Source: Streptomyces lycii (GTDB lineage: Bacteria; Actinomycetota; Actinomycetes; Streptomycetales; Streptomycetaceae). From it: DNA of 64,000 nt. The position numbers and the translations under genes were made by a program. The stretch is taken from the NCBI RefSeq assembly GCF_009735685.1, contig NZ_WHPN01000351.1, positions 25,749-89,748 of the forward strand, given 5' to 3'. Positions 61,931 through 64,000 of this stretch are shown here, one piece after another. Numbering within the stretch: the stretch's first letter is position 1; every line of letters starts with the position of its first letter. Under the pieces are notes generated by a model. It saw only the letters and a program-made list of their open reading frames with translations, made no database searches and was not told the origin of the DNA.

Positions 61931-63204
61931 CACACACCACTTTCTGTGGGTACGGGCACCCGCCGTGGGGCCGGTGCCGCTGTGCGGTCCAGGAGCATCA
62001 GGAGCGGTCCGGTCATCACCGTCGTGGTCACCGCCATGACGATCAGAGCCAGGACCAGTGCCTCGGTCAGCAGCCCGGCACTCAGCCCGGCCTGCAGCAC
62101 GATGAGTTCGGTCAGTCCCCGGCTGTTCATCAGCACGCCGATCTGGCGCGACTCGAAGGAGGAACAGCCGCCGAGCCGTGCCCCGAGGTATCCGCCGACG
62201 CCCTTGCCCAGACAGCCGAGCACCACCGCCGCGACGATCAGCGGCCAGGGCACCGAGGTGAGCGACTCGTCGAGCACCGTGATGCCGGTGACCACGAAGA
62301 ACGCCGGCGCCAGCGCCCGCCCCGCCCGGCCCACCGAAGCGGCGGCACCGGCCCAGGGGGCCGGCTTGTCGCGCGGGATCGCGAAGCCGACCATGGCCGC
62401 GCCCAGCACGGCGGTCATGCCGAGGTGTTCCATGCCGAAGGAGACCAGCAGGGCCACCGCGGCCAGCAGCAGCGCCGCGGTCCGCGGCAGCCGGGCCGGC
62501 AGCCGCCGGCCCGCCCGGGTGCGCATGGCGTACCGCACCGTCAGGGCGCCCGCCGCGCCCAGCGCCAGGGCCGCCGCCGCACGGAGGGCTCCGGCCGCGT
62601 CACCGGCGCCGAGGCCGAGTGCCACGGTCAGGCCCAGCCAGCCGAGGGCGTCGATCGTGATGGCCGAGCCGAGCGCGAGCCCGCCCGCCGCCGTCCCGCT
62701 CATGCCGCGGTCGGTGAGGATCCGCGCGAGCACCGGCACCGCGGTGATCGACATCGCCACCGCCAGCATCAGGCAGAAGGCCGGCAGCGGAGCGGTGCCG
62801 CGCACCGCGGGGTCTCCCCTCGCGATGATCCAGCCGGCCAGCAGCAGCCCGGTCAGCAGCGGCAGCACGAAGGACCCCGCACTGATCCAGGCCGTGGCCC
62901 GGCGGGCCGACCGCCCGCCGTTGTCGCCGTGGTGCAGCGAGTGGGCGAGGCCGACGAGGAAGAGCACCAGACCGGCCTCGGCGATCACGCCGAGGCCGTC
63001 CAGCACCCGTTCGGGCAGCAGCAGCGTGAACCAGTCACGTCCCGCCAGGGCGATCGCGGCGGGGCCGGCGAGCAGCCCCACCACGATCTCCCCGATCACC
63101 TCGGGCTGCCGCAGCAGCCGGGCGGTCAGCCGGCCGAGCACCGCGGTGGCGAGCACCACCGCGAGCGCTGCGGCCACATGCAGGACGTACACCGTCAGTG
63201 CCAC
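61930..63204 (-). CDS. Cation:proton antiporter, CPA2 family
   Basis: 424 residues from the GTG at 63204, overlapping the halogenase stop by 10 bp. About 12 membrane segments are present. VIGEIVVGLLAGPAAIAL, AVAMSITAVPVLARILTDRG and LMNSRGLTELIVL are CPA2 landmarks. There is no KTN/TrkA-N domain. Antiporters of this type occur in several antibiotic clusters, probably for export or pH balance. A direct role in product export is inferred from its place between halogenase and flavin reductase. Confidence 0.9.
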   Translation of the reverse strand: MALTVYVLHVAAALAVVLATAVLGRLTARLLRQPEVIGEIVVGLLAGPAAIALAGRDWFTLLLPERVLDGLGVIAEAGLVLFLVGLAHSLHHGDNGGRSARRATAWISAGSFVLPLLTGLLLAGWIIARGDPAVRGTAPLPAFCLMLAVAMSITAVPVLARILTDRGMSGTAAGGLALGSAITIDALGWLGLTVALGLGAGDAAGALRAAAALALGAAGALTVRYAMRTRAGRRLPARLPRTAALLLAAVALLVSFGMEHLGMTAVLGAAMVGFAIPRDKPAPWAGAAASVGRAGRALAPAFFVVTGITVLDESLTSVPWPLIVAAVVLGCLGKGVGGYLGARLGGCSSFESRQIGVLMNSRGLTELIVLQAGLSAGLLTEALVLALIVMAVTTTVMTGPLLMLLDRTAAPAPRRVPVPTESGV

Positions 63205-64000
63205 TGGGAGAAGTAGTCGTACGCCTTCGGCAGGGTCTCCGTGAGCTGCCGGGTCTTCTCCCGGATGTCGGCGAACTCACGCTGCGCGGCGGCGCTGTCG
63301 GTGAGCGCCAGGCCGGGCGACGGCTTCACGTCGATGCCGCCCATGCCGAGCAGCACGCACATGTAGGAGTACGCCGGCAGCCCGTGGTAGTACGGGAAGA
63401 TGGTCTCGCTGTCCGGCAGCTGGGTCTTCCACTTCTCCAGCCGCTCGGCGAGCCCGTCCGGGACGGCGCGGGTCTTCGTGTCCTTCCAGTATTGGTTGTC
63501 CTGTCGCTTGGCCGCCACATAATGCAGCACCAGGAATTCACGTACGCCGTCCATGACATGGGAAACGGCGTCGTTGTAGCGATTCCGGTAAGTGGCGTCC
63601 CAGTCGGGTCCCGGGAAATTCTTGACGAGCTGCTCGATGGCGTGGTGAATGAAGAAAATACCGGTGGATTCAAGCGGCTCGACGAATCCGCTCGCCAGGC
63701 CGATTCCGACGCAGTTCTTCACCCAGGAGTTCCGGCTGCGGCCGATGCGCATCTTGATGTGGTTGGCCTCGACGTCCGCCGCGGCGGGGCCGACGAACTC
63801 GCGCAGGGTGCGCTCCGCCTCGTCCGGGGACAGGTAGTCCTTGGCGTAGACGTATCCGGTGCCGACCCGGCCCATGAGCGGGATCGTCCAGATCCAGCCC
63901 GCGTCCTGGGCGGTGGCGGTGGTGCAGGGCCGGATGCCGCGCTTCTCCATGTCCATCGGCACCTGGAGGGCGACGGCGCTGTCGTTGGGCAGGGTGTCCT
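63195..64000 (-). CDS. Flavin-dependent tryptophan halogenase (partial, N-terminus outside window)
   Basis: The last 267 residues and the stop are in the window; the frame is open to the edge, so the gene starts beyond 64000. AGWIWTIPLMGRVGTGYVYA contains the halogenase WxWxIP motif. LASGFVEPLESTGIFFIHH is the second diagnostic segment. DVEANHIKMRIGRSRNSW, HVMDGVREFLVLHY and NQYWKDTKTRAVP match tryptophan 5-/6-halogenases such as PyrH. The N-terminal GxGxxG and catalytic Lys cannot be seen. It likely chlorinates tryptophan or a tryptophan-like residue. It is the distal part of a minus-strand operon with the antiporter and flavin reductase. Confidence 0.93.
   Translation of the reverse strand, partial: DTLPNDSAVALQVPMDMEKRGIRPCTTATAQDAGWIWTIPLMGRVGTGYVYAKDYLSPDEAERTLREFVGPAAADVEANHIKMRIGRSRNSWVKNCVGIGLASGFVEPLESTGIFFIHHAIEQLVKNFPGPDWDATYRNRYNDAVSHVMDGVREFLVLHYVAAKRQDNQYWKDTKTRAVPDGLAERLEKWKTQLPDSETIFPYYHGLPAYSYMCVLLGMGGIDVKPSPGLALTDSAAAQREFADIREKTRQLTETLPKAYDYFSQWH

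Noticed and set aside
26432-64000. Naming the cluster after a known antibiotic
   Set aside because: Parts resemble ishigamide/aryl-polyene, butirosin side-chain and staphyloferrin B precursor genes, but I know no product with this full set, and the cluster continues beyond the window.

Overview
The window is high-GC actinobacterial DNA. The GC-rich third positions, GTG starts, ATGA gene overlaps, rare TTA codons, an NrtL-type protein beside a response regulator and tRNA-Arg, the sporulation-style FtsW/PBP pair and a SARP regulator all point to Streptomyces or a close relative. No 16S rRNA or other species marker is present.

Layout. Positions 1-2515 are conserved chromosome: the start of an NrtL-like gene, an orphan receiver protein and tRNA-Arg(CCG). 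Positions about 2530-5720, just after the tRNA, look like a small decayed island: an IS5-type transposase fragment, a lower-GC DUF6615-like gene, a broken IS701-family transposase and the tail of a zinc alcohol dehydrogenase. Positions 6222-26311 carry ordinary chromosomal genes: a flavodoxin-like protein, a secreted PGRP amidase with FG-GAP repeats, an AhpD-like protein, an acetyltransferase, a long-form GAPDH, secreted hydrolases and a serine protease, a GH30 galactanase with a TTA codon, an arylamine N-acetyltransferase and an FtsW/PBP pair. Long spacers here hold simple tandem repeats and no genes.

From 26354 to beyond 64000 lies a large biosynthetic gene cluster. Block 1 (26432-34708, + strand) is a discrete, highly reducing type II polyketide system: ACP, KS, alpha/beta hydrolase, hotdog thioesterase, a chain-length-factor-like KS without its cysteine, two FabA/FabZ-type halves, a ketoreductase, a DsbA-fold isomerase and an acyl-CoA dehydrogenase. 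It should make a polyene acyl chain. Next come a SARP activator and an MMPL exporter. Block 2 (44214-38643, - strand) resembles the BtrI/BtrJ/BtrK route, in which an ATP-grasp ligase loads glutamate on an ACP and a PLP enzyme decarboxylates it to 4-aminobutyryl-ACP. A KAS III and two unusual accessory proteins are in the same operon. Block 3 (44442-58811, + strand) makes 2,3-diaminopropionate (SbnB/SbnA-like), then encodes a 3815-residue NRPS (C-A-T-E-C-A-T-C-A(degenerate)-T-TE) and an ABC permease. Block 4 (59186-61366) is MbtH, the ABC ATPase and an ArsR-type regulator. The last block (- strand, entering from beyond the window) is a tryptophan-type flavin-dependent halogenase, a cation/proton antiporter and a flavin reductase.

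Four operon promoters (26354, 44235-44263, 44360, 59065) share the same array: three TCAG heptads at exactly 11-bp spacing, then 7 bp, then a -10-like hexamer. This is the classic SARP operator layout and ties the four blocks into one regulon. The SARP gene and the MMPL gene each carry a TTA codon, implying bldA control.

Working model (inference): an omega-amino polyene acyl chain, primed by 4-aminobutyryl-ACP, is joined to D-2,3-diaminopropionate and a second, probably bulky aromatic residue, possibly chlorotryptophan. It is then released by the TE, possibly as a macrolactam. I do not recognise the product.
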